Shown piece after piece: positions 18,152-28,316 of a stretch of 64,000 bases of DNA. Position numbers and translations under genes: made by a program. Below the pieces are notes generated by a model. That model saw only the letters and a program-made list of their open reading frames with translations. It ran no database searches and was not told the DNA's origin. Origin of the DNA: Prevotella dentasini JCM 15908 (GTDB lineage: Bacteria > Bacteroidota > Bacteroidia > Bacteroidales > Bacteroidaceae); NCBI RefSeq assembly GCF_000614065.1, contig NZ_BAKG01000014.1, positions 1 to 64,000 on the forward strand, written 5' to 3'. Position 1 is the stretch's first letter. Each line of letters starts with the position of its first letter.

Positions 18152-18817
18152 ATGAACGACTTTAGAAAGTATGCTACCAGACATTTGGGTATGAACGGAC
18201 TTGTCCTTGACGACGTTGCGAAGGCACAGGCGCAGTATCTTAACCCATACATCCTCGAAGAACGACAACTGAACGTAACGCAGATGGACGTCTTCTCGCG
18301 TCTGATGATGGACCGAATCATCTTCCTCGGTACGGAGATTGACGACTATACGGCCAACACCCTTCAGGCGCAGCTGCTCTATCTCGACTCTGTAGACCCG
18401 GGAAAGGACATTTCCATCTATATCAACTCGCCGGGCGGAAGCGTTACCGCAGGCCTCGGCATCTACGACACGATGCAGTTTATCTCAAGCGACGTGGCCA
18501 CCATCTGTACCGGTATGGCCGCCTCGATGGCTGCGGTGTTGCTCGTCTCGGGACAGGAGGGAAAGCGTTCGGCACTCACCCACAGCCGTGTGATGATACA
18601 CCAGCCGCTCGGTGGCGTGCAGGGACAGGCTTCGGACATAGAGATAGAAGCCAAGGAAATACAGAAATTCAAGAAGGAACTCTACACCATCATCAGCAAT
18701 CACTCTCACCAGACTTTCGAGAAAGTGTGGAACGACAGCGACCGCAATTACTGGATGAACGCCGAGGAGGCGAAGGAATACGGTATGATTGACGAGGTGT
18801 TAACAAGAAAGAAGTAG
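18152..18817 (+). CDS. clpP: ATP-dependent Clp protease proteolytic subunit
   Basis: ClpP forms the double-heptameric serine protease chamber fed by ClpX. The catalytic serine is in CTGMAASMAAVLLVSG and the histidine in SRVMIHQPLGG, with the aspartate downstream; oxyanion-loop glycines (NSPGGSVTAG) are present. I choose the ATG at 18152 (MNDFRKYATRHLGM); the longer frame adds 10 residues from an ATG with no support. At 221 residues it is of normal length. clpX starts three bases after its stop, so the two are one operon. Confidence 0.95.
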   Translation: MNDFRKYATRHLGMNGLVLDDVAKAQAQYLNPYILEERQLNVTQMDVFSRLMMDRIIFLGTEIDDYTANTLQAQLLYLDSVDPGKDISIYINSPGGSVTAGLGIYDTMQFISSDVATICTGMAASMAAVLLVSGQEGKRSALTHSRVMIHQPLGGVQGQASDIEIEAKEIQKFKKELYTIISNHSHQTFEKVWNDSDRNYWMNAEEAKEYGMIDEVLTRKK

Positions 18818-18820
18818 GCC

Positions 18821-20053
18821 ATGCCGCAGAAGAAATGTAGTTTTTGTGGCAGAGGCGAGAAGGATGTGCGCCTGCTGATAACGGGACTGAGCGGATTTAT
18901 CTGCGAGGATTGTGCACAGCAGGCATACAACATCGTCCAGCAGTCGGGCGTAGGAGCTGCGGAAGAGGCGCAGGCACCGTCGTTCGAGCTGAAGGAAGTG
19001 CCGAAGCCCAAGCAAATAAAGGAATATCTCGACGAGTATATCATCGGGCAGGACGAGGCGAAACGATACCTCTCCGTGTCGGTCTACAACCATTATAAGC
19101 GCCTGCAACAGCCGAAGGACGACAACGGCGTGGAGATAGAGAAGAGCAATATCATCATGGTTGGCTCTACGGGTACGGGAAAGACGCTTCTGGCACGTAC
19201 CATCGCCAAGTTGCTAGACGTACCTTTTACGATTGTGGACGCTACCGTCTTCACCGAAGCAGGCTATGTAGGAGAGGACGTGGAGAGTATCCTGTCGCGC
19301 CTTTTGCAGGTGGCCGACTACAATGTGGCCGCTGCCGAAAGGGGAATAGTCTTTATTGACGAGATTGACAAGATTGCGCGCAAGAGCGATAATCCCAGCA
19401 TCACGCGCGACGTGAGCGGTGAAGGCGTTCAGCAAGGACTCCTGAAGCTGCTCGAAGGTACGACCGTCAACGTTCCGCCAAAGGGCGGCCGAAAGCATCC
19501 GGACCAAGATTACATCCACGTAGACACACGCAACATCCTCTTTATCTGCGGCGGCGCGTTCGACGGCATTGAGCGCAAGATAGCGCAACGCCTGAATACG
19601 CATGTCGTAGGCTACAATTCGGTGCAGAATGTGGCCAAGATAGACAAGGCAGACCTGATGAAGTATGTCTTGCCGCAGGACTTGAAGTCGTTCGGTCTCA
19701 TTCCCGAGATTATCGGACGCCTCCCCGTGCTCACCTATCTCAATCCTCTCGACCGGGCAGCACTGCGTAAAATCCTCGTCGAACCGAAGAACTCCATCGT
19801 CCGCCAGTACATGAAGCTCTTCGAGATGGACGGTATCAAGCTGTCGTTCACCGAGGAAGCTCTCGACTATATAGTCGACAAGGCAGTTGAATACAAGCTC
19901 GGTGCGCGCGGACTCCGTTCCATCGTGGAGTCGGTGATGATGGATGCCATGTTCAACATTCCGTCACAGAAGATTGATTCCTTCGAGGTAACGCTGGAAT
20001 ATGCAATGAAAGAACTCGACAAGGCGCACATTCAAAAGATGGAAAACGCCTGA
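18821..20053 (+). CDS. clpX: ATP-dependent Clp protease ATPase subunit ClpX
   Basis: This 410-residue AAA+ unfoldase delivers substrates to ClpP. The N-terminal zinc domain has cysteines 6, 9, 28 and 31 (CSFC ... CEDC). Then come Walker [12 protein letters not shown], Walker [12 protein letters not shown], the pore-region and sensor segments, and [19 protein letters not shown], a ClpX hallmark. It follows clpP by three bases. Length is normal. Confidence 0.96.
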   Translation: MPQKKCSFCGRGEKDVRLLITGLSGFICEDCAQQAYNIVQQSGVGAAEEAQAPSFELKEVPKPKQIKEYLDEYIIGQDEAKRYLSVSVYNHYKRLQQPKDDNGVEIEKSNIIMVGSTGTGKTLLARTIAKLLDVPFTIVDATVFTEAGYVGEDVESILSRLLQVADYNVAAAERGIVFIDEIDKIARKSDNPSITRDVSGEGVQQGLLKLLEGTTVNVPPKGGRKHPDQDYIHVDTRNILFICGGAFDGIERKIAQRLNTHVVGYNSVQNVAKIDKADLMKYVLPQDLKSFGLIPEIIGRLPVLTYLNPLDRAALRKILVEPKNSIVRQYMKLFEMDGIKLSFTEEALDYIVDKAVEYKLGARGLRSIVESVMMDAMFNIPSQKIDSFEVTLEYAMKELDKAHIQKMENA

Positions 20054-20065
20054 CACGCCATGCTT

Positions 20066-20107
20066 CCGGAGTCGCTGCTGCCCGCCGGGGCAGCTTGCTG
20101 ATTCCGG
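20066..20107 (+). terminator. Nested GC-rich hairpin after clpX
   Basis: GCTGCCC (20077-20083) pairs with GGGCAGC (20088-20094), and an outer CCGGA/TCCGG pair extends it. It lies 13 bases after the clpX stop. There is no T run, so termination or attenuation before recQ is uncertain. Confidence 0.4.
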
Positions 20108-20155
20108 GAAAGATACCCATAACCTCACAGACCCTGATTACACCCAACTATTAAC

Positions 20156-22339
20156 ATGACAAAAACGGTTAATCTTACAGAAAAACTGAAGCATTATTTT
20201 GGCTTTGATAAGTTCAAAGGCGAGCAGGAATCCATAATCCGGAACCTCCTCGGTGGAAACGATGCTTTCGTGCTGATGCCGACGGGCGGTGGCAAGAGTC
20301 TCTGCTACCAGCTGCCGTCGCTGCTCATGGATGGGACGGCGATAGTCGTTTCACCGCTGATTGCCCTGATGAAAAATCAGGTAGATGTCATCAATGGCAT
20401 CAGTGAGGAAGACGGTGTGGCGCACTATCTCAACTCGTCGTTGAAGAAAGCGGAGATAGACCGCGTCAAGGCCGACATACAGTCGGGACGCACCAAGCTG
20501 CTATACGTGGCTCCGGAGTCGCTGAACAAGGAGGAAAACGTTGAATATCTCAAGTCGGTCAAGGTGAGTTTCTATGCTATCGATGAGGCCCATTGCATTT
20601 CTGAATGGGGCCACGACTTCCGTCCCGAATACCGTAAGATACGTTTTGCCATCGACGAGATAGGGAAGGCACCCATCATTGCCCTTACTGCCACTGCCAC
20701 GGACAAGGTCCGCACGGACATCATCAAGAGTCTGGGGATAGAGGGGTGCATGGAGTTCAAAAGCTCGTTCAACCGTCCCAACCTTTACTATGAGGTACGG
20801 GCGAAGAAGAGCGAGGATGATACGAACCGCCAGATTATCAAGTTCATCAAGCAACATTCGGGTAAAAGCGGCATCATTTACTGCTTGTCGCGCAAGAAGG
20901 TAGAGGAGCTGGCGGCCGTTCTGCAGGCCAACGAGATAAGGTCTGCGCCCTATCATGCTGGTTTGGATTCGGAAACGAGGTCGAGAACTCAGGATGATTT
21001 CCTGATGGAAAAGATAGACGTGATAGTCGCCACCATTGCTTTCGGAATGGGAATTGACAAGCCTGATGTGCGCTTTGTCATCCATTACGACATTCCGAAG
21101 AGCCTTGAGGGATACTATCAGGAGACGGGCCGTGCCGGCCGCGACGGAGAAGAAGGCATCTGCATCGTCTTCTACTCGAAGAAAGACCTGAAGAAACTGG
21201 AGAAGTTCATGGAGGGGAAACCCGTTGCCGAACAGGATATCGGAAGGCAATTGTTGCAGGAGACAGAGGTTTATGCAGAGTCGTCGGTATGCCGGCGCAG
21301 GCTTCTGCTGCACTATTTCGGGGAAGAATACCCGAAGAAAAACTGTGGAATGTGTGATAATTGCCTTCACCCGAAAACGAAGATAGAGGCTGAAAGGCAG
21401 CTCGTTACGACCCTTTTGGCCGTAAAGGCACTGAAGGAGAATTTCCGGCAGGAGTATGTGATAGACTTTATCAAGGGACGGGGGACTGACGACATAAAAG
21501 ATCACAAGCACGACCAGCTTGAGGAGTTCGGGCTGGGTGAGGACGAAGACCCGAAGATATGGAGTCCCGTGATACGCCATGCCCTGTTGGCAGGCTATCT
21601 GAAGAAAGACGTGGAGAACTACGGTCTGTTGAGGCTGACTGCTGCCGGAAAACGGTTCATCAAGTCGCCTTCGTCGTTTATGATAGCGATGGACACTGAG
21701 TTTAAGGACGAGGAAGAGGACATGGAGGACCTTGGTGGCTCTGCCGTCTTCGACCCGGAGCTGTTTGCAATGCTGAAAGACCAGCGGAAGAAGACAGCGC
21801 ACCGCCTTGACGTGCCGCCCTACGTGGTCTTCCAAGATGTCTCGCTTGAGCAGATGGCGATAATGTATCCCGTCAACGAGCAAGAGTTGCAGAATATTCA
21901 GGGTGTCGGTGCAGGCAAGGCAAAGCGGTATGGCGGCGATTTCTGCAAGCTCATCAAGACCTATTGTCAGGAGAAGGGCATTGTACGCCCCGAGGAGCTG
22001 CGCGTCCGCACAGTAGTGAAGAAGTCGATGCAGAAAGTGAAAATCATTCAGGGCATTGACCGGCAGCTGCCGCTTGACGACCTTGCTACGGCAGAGGGAC
22101 TGGACTTCGACGACTTGCTGACAAAGATAGAAGACATCGTCTACAGCGGAACAAAGCTGAATATAGATTACTTTATAGAAGATGTATATGATGACGACCA
22201 AGTGGACGACATCTATGATTACTTCATGAACAGCGAGACCGACGATCTTGACACCGCCATGACGGAACTGGACGGCGACTATCCGGAGGAGGAAATCAGG
22301 CTGGTCCGCATCAAGTTTATCTCGGAGATGGCGAATTAG
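20156..22339 (+). CDS. recQ: ATP-dependent DNA helicase RecQ
   Basis: This 727-residue superfamily-2 3'-5' helicase acts in recombination and fork repair. Motifs: Walker A MPTGGGKSLCYQ, DEAH box AIDEAHCISEWGHDFRPEY, motif VI QETGRAGRDG, a zinc-binding domain with CRRRLLLHYFGEE and CGMCDNC, a winged helix and a C-terminal HRDC domain. After the HRDC lies an acidic extension of about 90 residues (VYDDDQVDDIYDYF). Length is normal for the Bacteroidota form. A long antisense open frame across it is a codon-usage shadow. Confidence 0.95.
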   Translation: MTKTVNLTEKLKHYFGFDKFKGEQESIIRNLLGGNDAFVLMPTGGGKSLCYQLPSLLMDGTAIVVSPLIALMKNQVDVINGISEEDGVAHYLNSSLKKAEIDRVKADIQSGRTKLLYVAPESLNKEENVEYLKSVKVSFYAIDEAHCISEWGHDFRPEYRKIRFAIDEIGKAPIIALTATATDKVRTDIIKSLGIEGCMEFKSSFNRPNLYYEVRAKKSEDDTNRQIIKFIKQHSGKSGIIYCLSRKKVEELAAVLQANEIRSAPYHAGLDSETRSRTQDDFLMEKIDVIVATIAFGMGIDKPDVRFVIHYDIPKSLEGYYQETGRAGRDGEEGICIVFYSKKDLKKLEKFMEGKPVAEQDIGRQLLQETEVYAESSVCRRRLLLHYFGEEYPKKNCGMCDNCLHPKTKIEAERQLVTTLLAVKALKENFRQEYVIDFIKGRGTDDIKDHKHDQLEEFGLGEDEDPKIWSPVIRHALLAGYLKKDVENYGLLRLTAAGKRFIKSPSSFMIAMDTEFKDEEEDMEDLGGSAVFDPELFAMLKDQRKKTAHRLDVPPYVVFQDVSLEQMAIMYPVNEQELQNIQGVGAGKAKRYGGDFCKLIKTYCQEKGIVRPEELRVRTVVKKSMQKVKIIQGIDRQLPLDDLATAEGLDFDDLLTKIEDIVYSGTKLNIDYFIEDVYDDDQVDDIYDYFMNSETDDLDTAMTELDGDYPEEEIRLVRIKFISEMAN

Positions 22340-22493
22340 GTTGCCGGCTGTGTCTGTTTCCTGAAAACGGATGCCGTGCGGCTGTTCATGGTGTGGGGAT
22401 GACGGGAAAGGGAAAATCCGTTCCTGATTTAGTGCGTTGGAGGACTTGGACTCCTGCACTTGCCGGCTTGGTATTCAGAACCGAAATACCCGA

Positions 22494-22562
22494 AAAACGA
22501 AAACGGCACTTTCGCATTGCGAAAGTGCCGTTTTCGTAAGGTCAAAGTGCCGTTTTCGTTTT
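22494..22562. repeat. Intergenic mosaic inverted repeat, copy C
   Basis: The best-preserved copy. The outer 19-bp ends are AAAACGAAAACGGCACTTT (22494-22512) and its inverse (22544-22562). Within it, the first two units form a 20-bp perfect hairpin (arms start ACGAAAACGG, about 22497-22537) around a single T. The joiner TAAGGTCA precedes the third unit. It could act as a bidirectional terminator between convergent recQ and ctpA. Confidence 0.93.
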
Positions 22563-22694
22563 GTCGTTGTGCCGGTCTTGATTTGTCAGCGTGCTGGTAT
22601 GGATTGTCCCGTCTTCTGTGGATGGAAAATGCCCCGGTCGTCCGTGTGTTGCCGGTCGGGAGTCTGGGCAGACGGAGGCAGCGGATGAAAAGGC

Positions 22695-22747
22695 GCATCC
22701 TCCGTCATTCCCAAGTCAGAATACCTGACAAGAAGGATGGAGGATGC
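22695..22747. terminator. Hairpin near the ctpA 3' end
   Basis: GCATCCTCC (22695-22703) pairs with GGAGGATGC (22739-22747), with an inner GTCAG/CTGAC pair. It is about 50 bases beyond the ctpA stop on the minus strand. There is no T run. Confidence 0.4.
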
Positions 22748-22798
22748 CGGAAAGCGACAAGAACAGGGTGGATTTGCAGGATGAATCGTGCCGGCAGG

Positions 22799-24360
22799 CT
22801 ATTGTGCGGTGATTAGCTCAATGGCCTTGTTCACAATGTCGCTCTGCTCGTTCCATACCCGGAAATATTCGTTCATGTCCCATAGGTCGCGCGCAACGAG
22901 CGATTTCAGCTGGAAGCGGAGGTAGGGCAGGGTCGCCTCCTGTTCTTTTGCATCTTTCGGTTCTATCTTTTGTTTTCTTCCCTCGGCAAGAATGGCGTCT
23001 ATGAGCGGCTGCGGCAATTCGTAGGCAGCGTTGAAGGCATCGAACGTTGGTAGGATTTCTTTAGCTGCCTGCGGTTGCTGTCCATGTACTTCATAAAGGC
23101 ATCGATGATGATGTTCTTTGCAGACAGCTGGCGATGGAGGCGCGTGTAGCGCATGGTGTCGAGGGGCACGAAGTAGTCGGGCATGATGCCGCCTCCGCCG
23201 TAGACCGTGCGGTGACGGCGGAGAGTATGATATCGGAGCGAGTCGTCGAAGTGGATGCTGTCCGGATTGGTCAGTTCGCCATGCTTGAGACGCTTTTCCA
23301 AGTCCATGGCGTAGTCTTTCAGGTCGCCCTTCTTGTATGGTTTCTGTATGCAGCGTCCGCTCGGCGTGTAGTAGTGGGCGATGGTCAGGCGAATCATGCT
23401 GCCGTCGGGGAGGTCGAGCGGCCGCTGTACGAGTCCTTTCCCGAAGGTACGCCGTCCGACGATGATGCCGCGGTCGTTGTCCATGATGGCCCCCGAGACG
23501 ATTTCGGCAGCCGAGGCGGTAAACTCGTTGACGAGGACGTAGACGGGCATGTCCTTCAGCCGGCCGTTCCCGATGGCCTTGAAGGTCTGACGGCGTGCGC
23601 GCCGTCCCTCGGTGTAGACGATGAGGTCGTTGTCCTGCAAGAACTCATTGGATACTTGGACAGCGGCCTGAAGATAGCCGCCCCCGTTGTCCTGAAGGTC
23701 GAGGATGAGCGATTTCATGCCCTGCCGCCTCAGGGAGTCTATGGCCGCCATGAATTCGTCGTGCGTTTTCGCCCCGAAGCTCTCCAAGCGGATGTAGCCG
23801 ATGGAGGGGCGAATCATATAAGAGGCACTGAGCGTATGGACGGGAATCTTGGCACGGGTAACGACGAACGTCAGCATGTCATTCACTCCCCGGCGCAGGA
23901 TGCCGAGCTTTACCTTCGTGCCTTTCTTTCCGCGCAGCCGCTTCATAATGTCGGTGCGGGGCATCTTCACGCCTGCAATGGAAGTGTCGTTGACAAGCAC
24001 GATGCGGTCGCCGGCGAGGATTCCCACTTTCTCTGATGGTCCGTTGACGACGGGCTGAATGACTACGAGCGTGTCTTCTATCATGTTGAACTGCACGCCT
24101 ATGCCCTCGAAGTCGCCCTGCAGCGGCTCATTCATCGCCTTGGTTTCCTTGGCATCGGTATAGGTGGAGTGTGGGTCGAGTTTCTCCAACATTCCCCTGA
24201 TGGCGTCTTCCACGAGTTTCTGCTCGTTGACGGAGTCCACATAGAAGTTTGTTATTGCCAGTTCAGCGAGCTGGAGTTTGCGGAGAGGAGAGCTGTTCTG
24301 CGCTGATAAAGCTAAGGATGTAAAAAGGTAAAGAAGTAAAAGACAAGTGTATTTTCTCAT
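22799..24360 (-). CDS. Carboxy-terminal processing protease, S41 family (frame broken)
   Basis: This periplasmic S41 serine protease of about 520 residues has a signal peptide (MRKYTCLLLLYLFTSLALSA), a PDZ domain (GIGVQFNMIEDTLVVIQPV) and a catalytic core with serine in FTASAAEIVSGAIMD and lysine in RRTFGKGLVQ. The frame breaks at about 23049: one G missing on the plus strand (CCC read as CC on the gene strand) gives an early stop; restoring it reads KKSYPTFDAFNAAYELPQPL into the remaining 72 residues. CtpA-like proteases process or degrade envelope proteins. The break is probably an error. Confidence 0.88.
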
Positions 24361-24418
24361 AATTGCAATAGAATCTTTCTCTTTGATTTATATACTTGAT
24401 GAAAGAATTTCAAGTTTT

Positions 24419-24784
24419 CTATTCAGAAAACCAACGTCTTCTTTCTGTTTTATTGATGTTATTGACGGATGTCCCAATGATAGTGTGCATGTCATTTGAT
24501 AGTGTTTCAAATGTGTTTTGCCCAGTATGACAGGATTCGTAAAGCAGTTCGGGCCGGTACAAGGTTTCATTTGCCTCTTTCAGGGCTATGCGGATTTTGC
24601 TTAAGTAGCCTGCCAGACTCTGTGCAAGTCTGCTTTCTGCATGGTTTGCCCCGATGCTTGTGGCCGGGCGCAACAATTGTTTGGACATATTATGTTCCCG
24701 TTTCTCGGTTGTCAGGACTTTGTATGGACCTGTTGCCTTAGGCGAGAAGCGTTTGGATAATGTATATATGAAGCTGTCGGTCAT
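24419..24784 (-). CDS. Four-helix-bundle protein (23S rRNA intervening-sequence type)
   Basis: This 121-residue helical protein shows the family motif SKQLLRPATSIGANHAESRL, then KIRIALKEANETLYRPELLY. These proteins were first found inside 23S rRNA intervening sequences, but many, like this one, are free-standing. They form pentameric bundles; the function is unknown. It lies between ctpA and parE on the same strand and is somewhat more AT-rich than its neighbours, which fits mobility. No rRNA is nearby. Confidence 0.8.
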   Translation of the reverse strand: MTDSFIYTLSKRFSPKATGPYKVLTTEKREHNMSKQLLRPATSIGANHAESRLAQSLAGYLSKIRIALKEANETLYRPELLYESCHTGQNTFETLSNDMHTIIGTSVNNINKTERRRWFSE

Positions 24785-24889
24785 AGGCTCTTCCTTTCTC
24801 TATTGATGTTTTTGCAACCTTGACTTGTTCGTTTTGGTCTTGCTTCCCCTTCCTTGCCGGCTCTTCTTCCCTTTTACCTTTTTGCTTTT

Positions 24890-26851
24890 TTACTCTTCTT
24901 TTGCATCGGGAAGGTCTTCCTCTATGACGAGGTTGTCAATGATAAAGTTTTGCCGCTCCATGGAGTTCTTGCCCATATAGTATTCCAAGAGCTTCTGCAC
25001 TTGGTCGTTCTTGTGCAGCGTAACCTGCTCCAAGCGCATGTCGGGACCAATGAAATGGGAAAACTCGTCGGGACTTATCTCGCCCAATCCTTTGAACCGG
25101 GTAATCTCAGGGTCTGGGCCGAGATTGCGGATAGCGTCCTGCCGCTCCTCCTCTGAGTAGCAATAGAGGGTGATGAAGTCGCTTTTCTTCTCGCCCTTCG
25201 TGCGCTTTGCATCCTGCTCTTCTACTATTTGCCTGTTCTTAATCTTCGTCCGGCGGTTGCGGACACGGAACAATGGCGTCTGGAGGACGTAGACATGACC
25301 TTTCTTTATCAGCTCGGGGAAGAACTGGAGGAAGAACGTAATGATAAGCAAACGGATGTGCATGCCGTCCACGTCGGCATCGGTGGCGACAATGACCTTG
25401 TTGTATCGGAGTGTGTCAAGGCCGTCCTCTATGTCAAGGGCGGCTTGGAGAAGGTTGAATTCCTCGTTTTCGTAGACTACTTTCTTGGTCAGCCCGAACG
25501 AGTTGAGGGGCTTTCCGCGGAGCGAGAATACAGCCTGCGTGTTCACGTCGCGGCTCTTCGTGATGCTTCCGCTGGCAGAGTCGCCCTCCGTGATGAAGAT
25601 GGAGCTTTCCTCCTTGCGGTCGTTCTTCGCGTCAGAATAGTGTACACGGCAGTCGCGGAGCTTTCGGTTGTGTAGGTTGGCTTTCTTCGCACGCTCACGG
25701 GCGAGCTTCGTTACGCCTGCCATAGCCTTGCGCTCGCGCTCGGTCTCCTTGATTTTGCTCTCCAAGATGTCCGTAAAGTCTTCCTTATGTATGTGCAGGA
25801 AGTTGTCGACATGGGTTTTGATAAAGTCTCCGACGTACTTGTTGATGGTTTCGCCATCGGGTGCCATCTGCGTGGAACCGAGCTTTATCTTCGTCTGCGA
25901 CTCGAAAACAGGTTCTTCAACGTTCACTGCGATGGCTGCAACCAGTCCGTTCCGGATGTCGCCATACTCATATTTGCCAAAAAATTCCTTTATGGTCTTG
26001 GCTATATGCTCCTTGAAGGCGGACTGATGCGTACCGCCCTGCGTGGTGTGCTGGCCGTTCACGAACGAGTGGTATTCCTCACCGTATTGGTTGGTGTGCG
26101 TGAATGCAATCTCAATATCCTCACCGCTGAGATGCACGATGGGGTATAGCGGGTCGACGGTCATGTTGTCCAGCAGCAAGTCCTTGAGTCCATGGCGGCT
26201 GAGAATGCGTCGGCCGTTGTACATGATGGTCAGTCCTGTATTCAGATAAGTATAGTTTCGGAGCATCGTTTCCACGATGTCGGCGTGGAAAGTGTAGTTC
26301 TTGAACAGCGTGTTGTCTGGTTCGAAGTAGATATACGTCCCGTTTTCGTCCTGCGTCTTGCTGGTTTGGTCGTCCTGCAAGGTTCCGCGCTCAAACTTAA
26401 GTTCGCGTACCATGCCGTCGCGGTAGCTCTTTACCTCGAAGCGGGAGCTGAGGGCATTGACCGCCTTCACGCCTACACCGTTCAGACCTACGCTTTTCTT
26501 GAATGCCTTTGAGTCGTATTTACCACCCGTATTGAGCACGGAGACTGCCTCGACGAGCTTTCCTTGCGGAATACCACGGCCATAGTCGCGCACGGAGACG
26601 CGCAGATTGTCCTCCACATCTATTTCGATGCGGTTGCCGGCGTTCATCTTAAACTCGTCGATAGAGTTGTCGATGACCTCTTTCAACAGCACGTAAATGC
26701 CGTCTTCGGGCAGGTTTCCATCGCCAAGCCGGCCGATATACATACCCGGACGGGTACGTACGTGCTCCATATCCGATAGATGCCGGATATTATCGTCGGT
26801 GTATTCTACAGGCGTTGGTTGTTGGTTGTTGGTCGATGATGATTTGTCCAT
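24890..26851 (-). CDS. parE: DNA topoisomerase IV subunit B
   Basis: This 653-residue ATPase subunit works with ParC in chromosome decatenation. It has the GHKL ATP site ([33 protein letters not shown]), a transducer domain and a TOPRIM domain (EGDSASGS and [10 protein letters not shown]). I choose the ATG at 26849-26851 ([17 protein letters not shown]) since the upstream 41 codons look non-coding. The Bacteroidota ParE pattern ([20 protein letters not shown]) separates it from GyrB. parC is about 20 kb away in the same orientation. Confidence 0.9.
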   Translation of the reverse strand: MDKSSSTNNQQPTPVEYTDDNIRHLSDMEHVRTRPGMYIGRLGDGNLPEDGIYVLLKEVIDNSIDEFKMNAGNRIEIDVEDNLRVSVRDYGRGIPQGKLVEAVSVLNTGGKYDSKAFKKSVGLNGVGVKAVNALSSRFEVKSYRDGMVRELKFERGTLQDDQTSKTQDENGTYIYFEPDNTLFKNYTFHADIVETMLRNYTYLNTGLTIMYNGRRILSRHGLKDLLLDNMTVDPLYPIVHLSGEDIEIAFTHTNQYGEEYHSFVNGQHTTQGGTHQSAFKEHIAKTIKEFFGKYEYGDIRNGLVAAIAVNVEEPVFESQTKIKLGSTQMAPDGETINKYVGDFIKTHVDNFLHIHKEDFTDILESKIKETERERKAMAGVTKLARERAKKANLHNRKLRDCRVHYSDAKNDRKEESSIFITEGDSASGSITKSRDVNTQAVFSLRGKPLNSFGLTKKVVYENEEFNLLQAALDIEDGLDTLRYNKVIVATDADVDGMHIRLLIITFFLQFFPELIKKGHVYVLQTPLFRVRNRRTKIKNRQIVEEQDAKRTKGEKKSDFITLYCYSEEERQDAIRNLGPDPEITRFKGLGEISPDEFSHFIGPDMRLEQVTLHKNDQVQKLLEYYMGKNSMERQNFIIDNLVIEEDLPDAKEE

Positions 26852-27048
26852 ATTATCTATAAGGGATAGAGGTGGAATGATGGGAGGTAACTTATTATCC
26901 GGATGGGGCTGGTTCAGAAAGCGACTTGTGCAGTCCTGCCTGTTGCCTTGCGGTGCAGGTTGTTTGATTCTCAAAGGATAGGGATTGCTCCGGGAAGATA
27001 TTATGATACGAATCTGCCTTCACCGCCTGACACCTATTCCACCTGTCG

Positions 27049-28194
27049 CTACAATTGTTTCTTGAAGCACCTTCTCTTCTTGTGTTTGATAGGGTCGAGC
27101 ACGCCCCATTGGCTTTGTACTCCCCCGTTGTTCTCCATTTCGACCTGCGTTTCTCCCCACTTGAAGCCATAGTTGACGTAGCGTGGGATGAGGTCGGCGA
27201 AGAGCAGGGCATTGGCTCCCTTGGCACGATACTCGGGCAGAAAGCCCAGCAACAGGAGGTCTACGCCTTCCGTCTTGTGGAACTTGATGGCACGAAGCAG
27301 GTGCCACCATCCAAAGGGGAAGAGTCTTCCGCGGCGGCATTTCTGCAAGGCGCGGCTCAGGGAAGGGATGGTGATGCCCACGCCTGCCAGTTTGTTGTCC
27401 TTGTTACCGTCCTCTATGACCGTGATAAGGTTGAGGTCGGCTAATGGGAAATACATGTTCACGTACTGGTCTATCTGTCTGTCGGTCAGCTCCGAGTAGC
27501 CGTAAATGTCTCCGTAGGTCTCATTGATTAGCTCAAACAGCCTCCGTCCGTATCCGCCTTCAAATATTTCCTTCTTCGTCAGCTTCTTTACGTGGAGGTT
27601 ATAGCGTTTCTCTACCATTTCGGCTATCTTGGCATACTTCTCCGGCACCGTGTCCGGCACCATGAGTTTGAACTCCACATAGTCGTTGTCCTTTTCCCAT
27701 CCGCCAAGCCGTTCCAAGTGTTTCGGATAATACTCGTAGTTGTATATGGTCGGCATAGTGCCGAGCTGGTCGAATCCCCATGTCAGCATGCCCTCAGGAT
27801 CCATGTCGGTAAAGCCGAGCGGTCCGACCGCCTGTTCCATTCCTTTCTCCCGTCCGTAGTCTTCGACAGCCTTGAGCAGTGCGCCCGATACTTCAATATC
27901 GTCGATGAAGTCTATCCACCCGAAGCGGACATCCTTTCTCTGCCACTTCTCGTTGGCCTTGTGGTTGATGATGGCAGCCACGCGCCCGACCGTCTTTCCT
28001 TCGCGGATGGCGAGGTAATATTCTGCTTCGCAGAAGTCGAAGGCTGCATTCTTGTCTTTCGACAGCGTGTTCAGCTCATCGCTGAAAAGGTTTGGAATAT
28101 CATAAGGATTACCTTCATAAAGGTCGTAATGTAATTCTATAAAATCTTTAAGGTCCCTTTTTGTCTCGACCTTCTTTATCTGAATAGATGACAT
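27049..28194 (-). CDS. GNAT-like acetyltransferase family protein
   Basis: This 381-residue protein has an N-terminal half containing a GNAT-like core (YYLAIREGKTVGRVAAIINH) and a second half ending in VDLLLLGFLPEYRAKGANAL, consistent with a double GNAT-type fold. Homologues are common in Bacteroidota and are annotated only as N-acetyltransferases; no substrate is known. The start is supported by a strong promoter 35 bases upstream. It is the last gene before parE on the minus strand. Confidence 0.7.
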   Translation of the reverse strand: MSSIQIKKVETKRDLKDFIELHYDLYEGNPYDIPNLFSDELNTLSKDKNAAFDFCEAEYYLAIREGKTVGRVAAIINHKANEKWQRKDVRFGWIDFIDDIEVSGALLKAVEDYGREKGMEQAVGPLGFTDMDPEGMLTWGFDQLGTMPTIYNYEYYPKHLERLGGWEKDNDYVEFKLMVPDTVPEKYAKIAEMVEKRYNLHVKKLTKKEIFEGGYGRRLFELINETYGDIYGYSELTDRQIDQYVNMYFPLADLNLITVIEDGNKDNKLAGVGITIPSLSRALQKCRRGRLFPFGWWHLLRAIKFHKTEGVDLLLLGFLPEYRAKGANALLFADLIPRYVNYGFKWGETQVEMENNGGVQSQWGVLDPIKHKKRRCFKKQL

Positions 28195-28228
28195 CTTTAT
28201 CTTGTTAATATTGCAATCTTAAAACATG

Positions 28229-28260
28229 CAAAGATAGCCATAAAAGGGCGGAAATCCAAA
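28229..28260 (-). promoter_or_regulatory. Promoter of the GNAT-like gene
   Basis: On the minus strand TTTG (28257-28260), 20 bases, TATCTTTG (28229-28236): a full match to the Bacteroidota consensus. Confidence 0.75.
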
Positions 28261-28316
28261 AATAGCGTGCTTTTTTGGTGATAATTAATAGATTAGGCTG
28301 TGTGCCGGAGCGTTTC

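Larger units (their letters stand above)
22340..22798. other. Convergent recQ-ctpA intergenic region
   Basis: About 460 bases without a gene. It holds repeat copy C (22494-22562) and a nested hairpin (22695-22747). Confidence 0.6.

Noticed and set aside
20501-22459. 652-codon antisense open frame over recQ
   Set aside because: It overlaps a clear gene and is a product of codon bias; no domain or signal features.
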